Positions 17,307-25,042 of a stretch of DNA of 64,000 nucleotides are shown one piece after another. The DNA comes from JABJAG01 sp965222215 (lineage in GTDB: Bacteria; Pseudomonadota; Alphaproteobacteria; UBA6615): assembly GCA_965222215.1 (NCBI GenBank), contig OZ244931.1, forward strand, positions 3,720,001 to 3,784,000, read 5' to 3'. The notes beneath the pieces are model-generated. The model saw only the letters and a list, made by a program, of their open reading frames with translations, made no database searches and had not been told where the DNA came from. Position 1 is the stretch's first letter; each line of letters begins with the position of its first letter. The translations under genes and the position numbers were made by a program.

Positions 17307-20300
17307 CTAACGCGTGAGCAGCGCGCGCAACTGTCCGTTCGCCACCGTCAGCATCGCCAGGTCGATACCCTCTGCGGCGCGAAGGGATTCGAGCATCTCG
17401 CACGTGCGCTCCACCGCACCCTGCTGCGAATCCATCCACGTCTGGATGACGCCTTCCGCAGCCTTTTTGCCGAGCTTGCCGGAACCGGCGACCTCGAGGA
17501 CGGTATTTGTCAGCGCGGACTGGTGTGCATAGCTATCGTCGACGATCGATTCGATCGCGAGACGCTCCCAATCGGTCTCCGGCTCGATCGACTTCGCGGC
17601 ATGACGCATCCAGTCGATATGCAACCGCGCGCCCAGGTCAAAATACACCCGCCCGGTGTCGAGGACCGGCACGCCGGCCTCGCGGCCGATCTGAACCACG
17701 TCGCCGCCGGCCGCCAACACGTCGAGGCTCGCCACCTTGCGCGCGAGCGCCTTGGGCACCCCGAGGCCGGACAGCTCGTCCGTCTGCATGTCGATGTCTG
17801 TTCGGTCCTCCGCCGCAACAATCTCCGGCAGGTTCGCCACGAGTTCCTGAATTCCCGGCGCATAGCGTTCGATCGTTGCCGCGATATCGAGCGGACGGCG
17901 GGCGTTGTTCAGGAACCAGACCGTCATGCGCTCGACCAGCATTTCCAGTTCGTGCGCCATGTCGAGCTGCACGGCGGCATCGACCTTCAGGTCGAGCGCC
18001 TCGATATCACGCCAGACCGGTCGCAGGTCGAACGCATCACGCGCGACCACATAGGCCCGCGCGATATCGTCCGGCGCCGCGCCGGAGCGTTCCTGTAGGT
18101 CCTGGACGAATGTCGCGCCGACGCGGTTGACCAGCGAGTTGGTGACATAGGTCGCCACGATCTCGCGCCGCAGCCGGTGGCGTGCAATCTGGTCCCCGAA
18201 CTTCGCGCGCAGCGGCTCGGGGAAGTAGCGCGCGAGATCTTTCACGAGATACGGATCGTCCGGCACGGCCGTCGGCAACAGGTCGCCATACAGCGCGATC
18301 TTCGCATGAGAGAACAGAACGGCGTATTCCGGCCGTGTGAGCCCGAGATCTTCTTCCTGCAGGCCGGCCATCGCCTCGTCGTCCGGCAGTTCCTCGATCG
18401 CCCGGTCGAGCAGGCCGCGTCGCTCGAGCGCCTGCATGACCCGCCACTGGGCCTCCAGCTGGTCGGCGGCCCTGCGCTCCGCCTGGGAAATCGCCTGCGT
18501 CTGAAGATAGTTGTCGTTCAGAACGAGCTGCGCCACCTCATCCGTCATATCCACCAGCAGCTTGTCGCGCTGCTTGACCGTCAACACGCCGGCCCCGACG
18601 GCGTCGGCCAGCGCGATCTTGATGTTCACCTCATGGTCCGAGCAGTCGACGCCCGCCGAATTGTCGATGAAGTCGGTGTTCAGGCGCCCGCCGTGGCGCG
18701 CGTATTCCACCCGGGCCCGCTGGGTCAGGCCCAGGTTGGCGCCTTCGCCGATCACCTTGCAGTTCAACGCATTGGCGTCGACACGGACCGCATCGTTCGA
18801 GCGGTCGTCCGCATCGGCCTGGGATTCGCCTGAAGACTTGATATAGGTGCCGATGCCGCCGAACCAAAGCAGGTCGACGCGAGCCATAAGGATGGCACGA
18901 ATCAACTCGTTCGGTGTCATCGAGTCCTGCGTCACGTCCAGGACCGCTTTCATCGGCGCGGTGAGCTTGATCGACTTGGCCTTCCGGTCGAACACGCCGC
19001 CGCCCCTGGAGATCAGTTTGGTGTCGTAGTCGGTCCAGCCCGAACGCGGCATCTCAAACAGCCGCTTGCGCTCGGCGAAACTCTTTTTCGGGTCGGGGTC
19101 CGGATCGAAAAAGATGTGCAGGTGGTTGAACGCGGCCACGAGCTTGATGTGCTCGGACAGCAGCATGCCGTTGCCGAACACGTCGCCCGACATATCGCCG
19201 ACGCCGATGGCCGTGAAGTCCCGGGACTGGGTGTCGTGCCCGATCTCGCGGAAGTGGCGCTTGACCGACTCCCACGCGCCCCTGGCGGTGATCCCCATCT
19301 TCTTGTGGTCATAGCCGGCCGATCCGCCCGACGCGAAGGCGTCGTCGAGCCAGAAGTTCCGGTCCTGGCTGATGCCGTTGGCGATGTCTGAGAAGGTTGC
19401 GGTGCCCTTGTCCGCCGCAACCACGAGATAGGGATCGTCACCGTCCTGCCGGACCACATCGCCCGGCGGCACGATCTTGCCGTCGACGAAATTATCCGTG
19501 ATGTCGAGAAGCCCGAACATCAGGGTCGAGTAGCAGGCGATCACTTCTTCCTGGATGGCCTGCCGATCGGCCTGCGGATCGCCGGTCGGCGCCGGCAGGG
19601 CCTTGCACACGAACCCGCCCTTGGCGCCCACGGGCACGATAACGGCGTTCTTCACGGTCTGGGCCTTCTGCAGGCCGAGTATCTCGGTGCGGAAATCCTC
19701 GCGCCGGTCCGACCACCGGATGCCGCCGCGCGCCACGTCGCCACCGCGCAAATGGCAGCCCTCCATGCGGGGGCTGTAGACGAACACCTCCTTCATCGGC
19801 CGGGGCTCGGGCAGTTCGTCGACCGCCTTGCTGTCCAGCTTGAACGAGACATACGGCATGGCTTCGCCGTCAGCGTCCGTCACGAAAAAGTTCGTGCGCA
19901 GCGTGGATTCCACCGCGTTGACGAACCGGCGAATAATACGGTCTTCATCGAGGTTCACCACCGCGTCGAGGCCTTCCGCGATCTGGCCACGCAGCTTCTT
20001 CATCAACCTCGTGGCCCTGGCGGTCCCGGCCACTTCGGGATCGAAACGGGTAAAAAAGAGCTCGACAACGTGGCCCGCCAGCGCCGGATTGTTCGCCAGC
20101 GTTTCTTCCATATACGCCTGCGAGAACGGAATTCGGCTCTGCAGCAGAAACTTGCAGTAGGCGCGCAACACAAGAATTTGCCGCCAGGCCAGCCCCGCGC
20201 CGAGGACAAGATTGTTGAAACCGTCGTCGGCGATTTCGCCGGCAAAGACCCGCGCGAAACTGTCGTGAAACAGCTCGCGAACCTTCGCCAAATCGATATC

Positions 20301-22178
20301 CGCACCGGCGCGCGACTCCATCGAAAAGTCATGCACCCAGATTTCGCCGGTCTTCTCGCCGTACAGATACCCGACCTCGAATGGCTCCTCGCCGATCACC
20401 CGGAGGCCCATGTTTTCCATCATCGGGATGACGTCCGAGAGCGGCAGCGGCCGGCCGACATGATAGAGCTTCAGGTGCACCATCGAGTCCGGTTCGCCTT
20501 CGGGCCGGTAGAGGCTGAGCTCGAGCCCGCCTGAAATCCGGGCGGCATCGATCAGGTCGATATCCTCGACAGCCGTCGCTGCGTCGTAGCGGTCGCGATA
20601 GGCGACGGTGAATGACTGCCCGTAGCGCTGGAACAGCACCAGGCCTGCGCCTTCTCCGCGCGCCTCTACCAGCGCGTCCCGGAGCCGGTCTTCCCACGAA
20701 CGGGTCGCTTCGCGCAGCTCCACTTCGATCTTCGCGGTGTTGTAGGCCGGGATGCCGTCATCGCCCGTCTTGATGACGTAAAGCACCTGTGCCAGTGCGG
20801 ATTCGGTCCCGAACTCGGGATAGAAGGCCGAAAGCGTGCCGCCGAACGCATCCTCGAGAATTTGCGCCAGCTTGATCCGCAGGTTCGTGTCGTAGCGGTC
20901 GCGCGGCACAAAGACGAGCGCGGTGATGTACCGCTTAAAGGGGTCCTCGCGCACGAACACGGCCGTGCGCTGGCGCTCTTGCAGGTGAAGGATGCCCCGC
21001 GCATGGTCGAGAAGCTGGTCTTCGTCGATTTGCAGAAGCTCGTCGCGCGGATAGTTTTCGAGAATATGCGCCAACGCTTTCGCGTCATGGCTCGACGGCG
21101 GGAAAGCCGCTTTCGCCAAGACCGATTCGACCTTGCTGCGCAGCATCGGGATGTTCATGGGCGAACGGCTGTAGGCCGCCGATGTGAACAGGCCGACGAT
21201 CATCCGCTCCCCGGTGACCTTGCCGTTACCGTCGAATGTCTTCACGCCGATAACGTCCATGTGCACGCGCCTGTGCACGGTCGCACGCTGGTTCGCCTTG
21301 GTGATCATCATCAGACGCGACTGGCGCACGAACGAGCGAACGTCTTCGGGCAGCGGGGCGTCGTCAGCCCAGTTCTCGAAGATCGGCCGGTCGGCGTCGC
21401 GCAGGACGCCCAGGCCCCCGGGCGCCGTACGCAGGCGCTGCTTCTCGCCATCGCCGACATGGCTGTACTCGCGGTAGCCGAGGAAGGTGAAGTGGTCGTC
21501 GCACATCCACTGCAGGAACTCTCGCGTCTGGCGAACTTCCTTCTTGCCGATCTTCGGCGGGTTCTCGTCCAACTCCTGCACGATCGCATCGACATGCGCA
21601 CGCATGTCCGACCAGTCCTCCACGGCGGCGCGAACATCCGACAGGACCTGCTCGATACGCGCGTTCAGCCGCGCGAGGGTCTCGGCATCGGGCTGCTCGC
21701 TGACCTCTATGTGCATGAAGCTTTCGGCCCGGTCGCCGCCGGTCGACAGCTCACAGGACGTAAGCCTGCCCTTTGCGGTGCGCGTGACCGACAGGATCGG
21801 GTGGATCACCAGATGGACCGTCAGGCCCTGGTAATTTAGCTCGGCCGTCAGCGAATCGACCAGGAACGGCATGTCCTCGGTGACGACCTCGATCACCGTA
21901 TGCGTGCCGAGGCTGTCCTTGTTGTCGAGGCGCGGATTGAAGACCCGGATCAGCGGTTCGCCGGACTGGCGCACCTGGGCGAATTCCCAGAACGACGACG
22001 CGATCTCGTACAGGGCCTCTGCGCTCGACGACGCGATGTCGTCCGGGGGAACGTTGTCGTAGAAATCGCGGATAAAGTCCGCGCACGCCTTGCCGTCGTT
22101 CTTCCCCCGGTGCTTTGTCGCCAGCCGGGCGCATTTCGCTACGAGGTCATTTTTGCGGGTTGCCGTACGCGGCGCCAT
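17307..22178 (-). CDS. Large NAD-dependent glutamate dehydrogenase (180 kDa class)
   Basis: A 1623-residue cytosolic enzyme oxidising glutamate to 2-oxoglutarate with NAD. It has long N-terminal ACT-like regulatory segments (IEVVTEDMPFLVDSL), the catalytic core with the substrate lysine in VPVGAKGGFVCK (K853), GGIRWSDRREDFRTE, and the dinucleotide domain with GVGDMSGDVFGNGML. Length matches the GdhB/GdhZ family of Pseudomonas, Caulobacter and other proteobacteria. It is transcribed alone, divergent from a small membrane protein gene. Confidence 0.96.
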   Translation of the reverse strand: MAPRTATRKNDLVAKCARLATKHRGKNDGKACADFIRDFYDNVPPDDIASSSAEALYEIASSFWEFAQVRQSGEPLIRVFNPRLDNKDSLGTHTVIEVVTEDMPFLVDSLTAELNYQGLTVHLVIHPILSVTRTAKGRLTSCELSTGGDRAESFMHIEVSEQPDAETLARLNARIEQVLSDVRAAVEDWSDMRAHVDAIVQELDENPPKIGKKEVRQTREFLQWMCDDHFTFLGYREYSHVGDGEKQRLRTAPGGLGVLRDADRPIFENWADDAPLPEDVRSFVRQSRLMMITKANQRATVHRRVHMDVIGVKTFDGNGKVTGERMIVGLFTSAAYSRSPMNIPMLRSKVESVLAKAAFPPSSHDAKALAHILENYPRDELLQIDEDQLLDHARGILHLQERQRTAVFVREDPFKRYITALVFVPRDRYDTNLRIKLAQILEDAFGGTLSAFYPEFGTESALAQVLYVIKTGDDGIPAYNTAKIEVELREATRSWEDRLRDALVEARGEGAGLVLFQRYGQSFTVAYRDRYDAATAVEDIDLIDAARISGGLELSLYRPEGEPDSMVHLKLYHVGRPLPLSDVIPMMENMGLRVIGEEPFEVGYLYGEKTGEIWVHDFSMESRAGADIDLAKVRELFHDSFARVFAGEIADDGFNNLVLGAGLAWRQILVLRAYCKFLLQSRIPFSQAYMEETLANNPALAGHVVELFFTRFDPEVAGTARATRLMKKLRGQIAEGLDAVVNLDEDRIIRRFVNAVESTLRTNFFVTDADGEAMPYVSFKLDSKAVDELPEPRPMKEVFVYSPRMEGCHLRGGDVARGGIRWSDRREDFRTEILGLQKAQTVKNAVIVPVGAKGGFVCKALPAPTGDPQADRQAIQEEVIACYSTLMFGLLDITDNFVDGKIVPPGDVVRQDGDDPYLVVAADKGTATFSDIANGISQDRNFWLDDAFASGGSAGYDHKKMGITARGAWESVKRHFREIGHDTQSRDFTAIGVGDMSGDVFGNGMLLSEHIKLVAAFNHLHIFFDPDPDPKKSFAERKRLFEMPRSGWTDYDTKLISRGGGVFDRKAKSIKLTAPMKAVLDVTQDSMTPNELIRAILMARVDLLWFGGIGTYIKSSGESQADADDRSNDAVRVDANALNCKVIGEGANLGLTQRARVEYARHGGRLNTDFIDNSAGVDCSDHEVNIKIALADAVGAGVLTVKQRDKLLVDMTDEVAQLVLNDNYLQTQAISQAERRAADQLEAQWRVMQALERRGLLDRAIEELPDDEAMAGLQEEDLGLTRPEYAVLFSHAKIALYGDLLPTAVPDDPYLVKDLARYFPEPLRAKFGDQIARHRLRREIVATYVTNSLVNRVGATFVQDLQERSGAAPDDIARAYVVARDAFDLRPVWRDIEALDLKVDAAVQLDMAHELEMLVERMTVWFLNNARRPLDIAATIERYAPGIQELVANLPEIVAAEDRTDIDMQTDELSGLGVPKALARKVASLDVLAAGGDVVQIGREAGVPVLDTGRVYFDLGARLHIDWMRHAAKSIEPETDWERLAIESIVDDSYAHQSALTNTVLEVAGSGKLGKKAAEGVIQTWMDSQQGAVERTCEMLESLRAAEGIDLAMLTVANGQLRALLTR

Positions 22179-22328
22179 AACGGGTTCCTCATTCGTTGCC
22201 GGGAAGGCTTTTCGCCACTCCCGCGTTCGTGCGGATGTCAGTGATTATCGGGGGCGAGCGCTGTCCGGGTAAAGTACCGTACGCCCCGGCAAGTATTCCT
22301 TAACCAACTTTTTTCATAGTTCCCCCCA

Positions 22329-22346
22329 CGGCGACGAGCGTCGCCG
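22329..22346. promoter_or_regulatory. Perfect palindrome in the gdh upstream gap
   Basis: Two 8-base arms (CGGCGACG / CGTCGCCG) with a 2-base centre lie 21 bp before the small-protein start, in the 189-bp divergent gap with the glutamate dehydrogenase gene. It could be an operator or a 5'-leader hairpin. Nothing identifies the partner. Confidence 0.4.
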
Positions 22347-22367
22347 GGCTTGCACGGGGAATAGAAC

Positions 22368-22652
22368 ATGACCGCCCAGGACTTCGATACCGAACAGCCT
22401 GTCAGCGCCGCCGCGCATACAAGCACATTCCCGGTCGACCTGCGCCTGACCCTGCCGCTGCCCGGGCGGCCGGTGTTCCTGTCGGTCGTGGCCGGGCGCG
22501 AACGCCGCTCTTCGGCGCGCCGGGCCGTCGAACGCCAGCGTCACCCGCTGCACACGGTCGGCAATATCCTTTTCATGCTGACGAGCCTCGCCGGAGTGTA
22601 CGCCATCGCGCTGTTCGCGCTTCTGCTGTTCGGCTCCAGTCTCGAATTCTGA
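22368..22652 (+). CDS. Small single-pass membrane protein, unknown
   Basis: A 94-residue protein I do not recognise. The N-terminal two thirds are soluble, with a basic stretch AGRERRSSARRAVERQRH around residues 43-60. One hydrophobic helix (about 65-90, TVGNILFMLTSLAGVYAIALF) closes the chain, so it is probably a tail-anchored inner-membrane protein with the N-terminus in the cytosol. A GGGGAA ribosome site precedes the ATG. Coding is supported by position, start context and GC3 bias only. Confidence 0.55.
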   Translation: MTAQDFDTEQPVSAAAHTSTFPVDLRLTLPLPGRPVFLSVVAGRERRSSARRAVERQRHPLHTVGNILFMLTSLAGVYAIALFALLLFGSSLEF

Positions 22653-22735
22653 GCCTCGCCCGCCGCGCGGCTTGCCAGAGGCCGCCGTTTCTCGGAACCT
22701 GAGGCGCTTCGCAACCGTCCCAGGGGAAAACAGCC

Positions 22736-23773
22736 GTGCGCCTTGTCACCTTTTCGGGCCCCGACACGCCCGCACCGCGCCTCGGCGCGTTCATCGACAA
22801 CGACAGCCGGGTGGTGGATCTTGCTGCCGCGGCCAGCCGGTTCAACGCCGATGCGGCCGTTTATGCCAGCATGCTGTCCCTGATCGACGCCGGCGAAGGC
22901 GCGCTCGACCGGGCACGGGCCCTCACCGACGACGCCGTGCGCAGCGGAACCGATGACGCAATCCGGGACACCGCGAATATCCGCCTGCACGCGCCGCTCA
23001 TGAACCCGCGCCGTCTGCGCGACTGCGCCTGCTTCCTGCAGCACCTGCGCAACGCCCGCACGACGCGCTACACCCGCCTCGCCGCGCGCGAGGACGATCC
23101 CGAGGCCGCCCTTGAGCGGTTCCGCGCCGCGGGCGCGCTCGACGTGCCGCCGGAGTGGGTCGAGGCGCCGGTCTACCTCAACAGCAACCACCTGAGCGTC
23201 ATCGGTCCCGGCGACGACGTCATCTGGCCGCACGAGGCGCGGCGCATGGACTATGAGCTCGAATGGGCCGCCGTCACCGGCTCGCCCTGCACGAACGTCA
23301 GCGCGGAAGACGCGACCAAGCATATCTTCGGCTACATGATCTTCAACGATATCTCGGCCCGCGATATCCAGGCGATCGAGATCCGTTCGGGTGCCGGCAT
23401 GGGCGGGCCCGGCAAGGATTTCGACGCCGGCAACGTGTTCGGACCGTGCCTCGTCACCGCCGACGAGTTCGACGACCCCTACGACCAGGCCATGGTCGCG
23501 CGCATCAACGGCGAGGAATGGAGCCGCGGCAACACCGGCATGATGGACCACCGCTTCGAGCGCGTGCTGGAACATCTCAGCTACAACCAGACGATCCACG
23601 CCGGGGAGGTCTTCGGCTCAGGCACGGTGCCGACGGGGTGCGGACTGGAACACAACAGGTACCTGTCGGACGGCGACGTTATCGAACTCGAGGTCGAAAA
23701 GATCGGCGTGCTGAAGAACAAAATCATCAAGCCGGCCGACTGGCGCGACCGCCGGACACCGGACAGAAACTAG
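22736..23773 (+). CDS. Fumarylacetoacetate hydrolase family protein
   Basis: A 345-residue FAH-family enzyme with GTG start. The C-terminal FAH domain shows VIGPGDDVIWP, the metal-binding DYELEWAAV, FGYMIFNDISARDIQ and FGSGTVPTGCGLE. Members hydrolyse or decarboxylate 2-oxo-acids such as fumarylpyruvate or 2-hydroxyhepta-dienedioate in aromatic breakdown. It is first in a run of catabolic-type genes. A palindromic repeat lies between it and the cupin gene. The exact substrate is not predictable. Confidence 0.85.
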   Translation: MRLVTFSGPDTPAPRLGAFIDNDSRVVDLAAAASRFNADAAVYASMLSLIDAGEGALDRARALTDDAVRSGTDDAIRDTANIRLHAPLMNPRRLRDCACFLQHLRNARTTRYTRLAAREDDPEAALERFRAAGALDVPPEWVEAPVYLNSNHLSVIGPGDDVIWPHEARRMDYELEWAAVTGSPCTNVSAEDATKHIFGYMIFNDISARDIQAIEIRSGAGMGGPGKDFDAGNVFGPCLVTADEFDDPYDQAMVARINGEEWSRGNTGMMDHRFERVLEHLSYNQTIHAGEVFGSGTVPTGCGLEHNRYLSDGDVIELEVEKIGVLKNKIIKPADWRDRRTPDRN

Positions 23774-23804
23774 AAAAAGCAGCCACCATGTTGAAGATCT
23801 CATG

Positions 23805-23854
23805 CTGAGCCTGTCGAAGTATGAGGTTTCGCACTCGCCCTTCGACAGGCTCAG
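23805..23854. repeat. REP-like palindromic repeat (CTGAGCCTGTCGAAG family)
   Basis: Two perfect 15-base inverted arms, 23805-23819 and 23840-23854, are separated by 20 bases in the gap between the FAH and cupin genes. A 14/15 match to one arm occurs at 54193-54207. This type of GTCGAAG palindrome is common between genes in many proteobacterial genomes. Confidence 0.85.
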
Positions 23855-23895
23855 GGTGAGGGCGAGCCAACCAATGCGATAAGGGGAGCACGAAA

Positions 23896-24435
23896 ATGCC
23901 ACGCAATATCCGCCGGGTGATCACCGGCCATGACGATGACGGGAACTCCCGCGTCGTCCTCGACGAAACGATGACCCCGGACATGGGCCATGTGCTGACG
24001 CCGGAGGGGCAGGAGAACGTCCGCCTGTCGGACGTATGGCTGACGCGCACGATTCCGGCCGACAACAGCGGCAACGACGATACTGTGGAAGACAAGGTGA
24101 CCCTCGAACCGCCGGCCGGCGGTGCGGTATTCCGGGTGCTGGAACTGCCGCCGGATTCCGAGCGCAACTACGGCAAGATGAAGGAATATTTCGAGAAGAT
24201 GGGCGCCGGCGAGCGGCTCGACGGCCAGAAGCACCCCGGCATGCACAAGACCAAGACGGTCGACTACCTGATCGTGATTTCCGGCGAGATCTGGCTGATC
24301 CTCGACGAGGAGGAGGTGCACCTGAAGGCCGGCGACACCTGCGTGCAGCGCGGTACCCTCCATGCGTGGTCGAACCGCGGCGACGAGCCGTGCGTGCTGG
24401 CGGGCATCCTGCTGGACGCCGACCCGCTGGATTAG
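23896..24435 (+). CDS. Cupin domain protein
   Basis: A 179-residue protein with one cupin barrel in its C-terminal half. HPGMHKTKTVDYLIVISGE carries the first metal-ligand region and PCVLAGILLD ends the barrel; the second histidine is in GTLHAWSNRG. The N-terminal half, with RLSDVWLTRTIPADN, is typical of cupins found beside aromatic-degradation genes. It may bind a metal and act as a dioxygenase or isomerase, but no activity can be assigned. An AGGGGA ribosome site precedes the ATG. Confidence 0.82.
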   Translation: MPRNIRRVITGHDDDGNSRVVLDETMTPDMGHVLTPEGQENVRLSDVWLTRTIPADNSGNDDTVEDKVTLEPPAGGAVFRVLELPPDSERNYGKMKEYFEKMGAGERLDGQKHPGMHKTKTVDYLIVISGEIWLILDEEEVHLKAGDTCVQRGTLHAWSNRGDEPCVLAGILLDADPLD

Positions 24436-24538
24436 AAGCCGTCGCGGACAAAATTTGTGCCCCCGCGCCGGTTGAGGCCGCCGGACCCGTGCGCCACAAT
24501 CCCCGTCAATTGATCGAAACAGCCAACGGAGCCGACCC

Positions 24539-25021
24539 ATGGGCCTGAATTTCATGGAGCATATTCTCATCCTGACCCACGACCCGGACGGAACCCGCGA
24601 CTGGTGGGTCAATAATCTCGGTTTCCGGTCGGGCGACCATCCCGAGTTCGGATTCCCGGTCCACTGGCTCTATATCGGCGACCAGGACGTGGTGCACATC
24701 GGCAAGGCGAACCACTCCGATCACCAGAACGAGTATCTGCGTCCGGGCGACGACAGCGCCGCCGCCGAGGCCGAGGCCAACACCGGCTCGGGCCGGATCG
24801 ACCATGTCTGCTTCAACTGCTCGGGCATCGAGGAGTTCGTCGACCGGCTGGAGACCAACGGCATCAAGTTCAACGAGCGCCAGGCCCACGACCAGTCGCT
24901 CTACCAGCTCTTCTTCATGGAGCCGATCAACGGCATCAAGGTCGAGCTGAACTTCTCCGCCGAGGAGGCTGAAAAAGCCGGCCGCTCGCCGACGCGCACC
25001 GCGGCCGACGCGGCGGAGTGA
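24539..25021 (+). CDS. VOC superfamily (glyoxalase/extradiol-type) protein
   Basis: A 160-residue protein with two beta-alpha-beta-beta-beta modules. Candidate metal ligands are in the usual places: H8 (MEHILIL), H53 (VVHIG), H89 (RIDHVCF) and E136 (KVELNF). VOC proteins of this size include lyases, isomerases and small extradiol dioxygenases. It stands 103 bp after the cupin gene and 21 bp before the molybdenum hydroxylase gene, so a role in the same catabolic pathway is likely but not proven. Confidence 0.82.
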   Translation: MGLNFMEHILILTHDPDGTRDWWVNNLGFRSGDHPEFGFPVHWLYIGDQDVVHIGKANHSDHQNEYLRPGDDSAAAEAEANTGSGRIDHVCFNCSGIEEFVDRLETNGIKFNERQAHDQSLYQLFFMEPINGIKVELNFSAEEAEKAGRSPTRTAADAAE

Positions 25022-25042
25022 CCGTAGCGGGGCGAGAACGCC

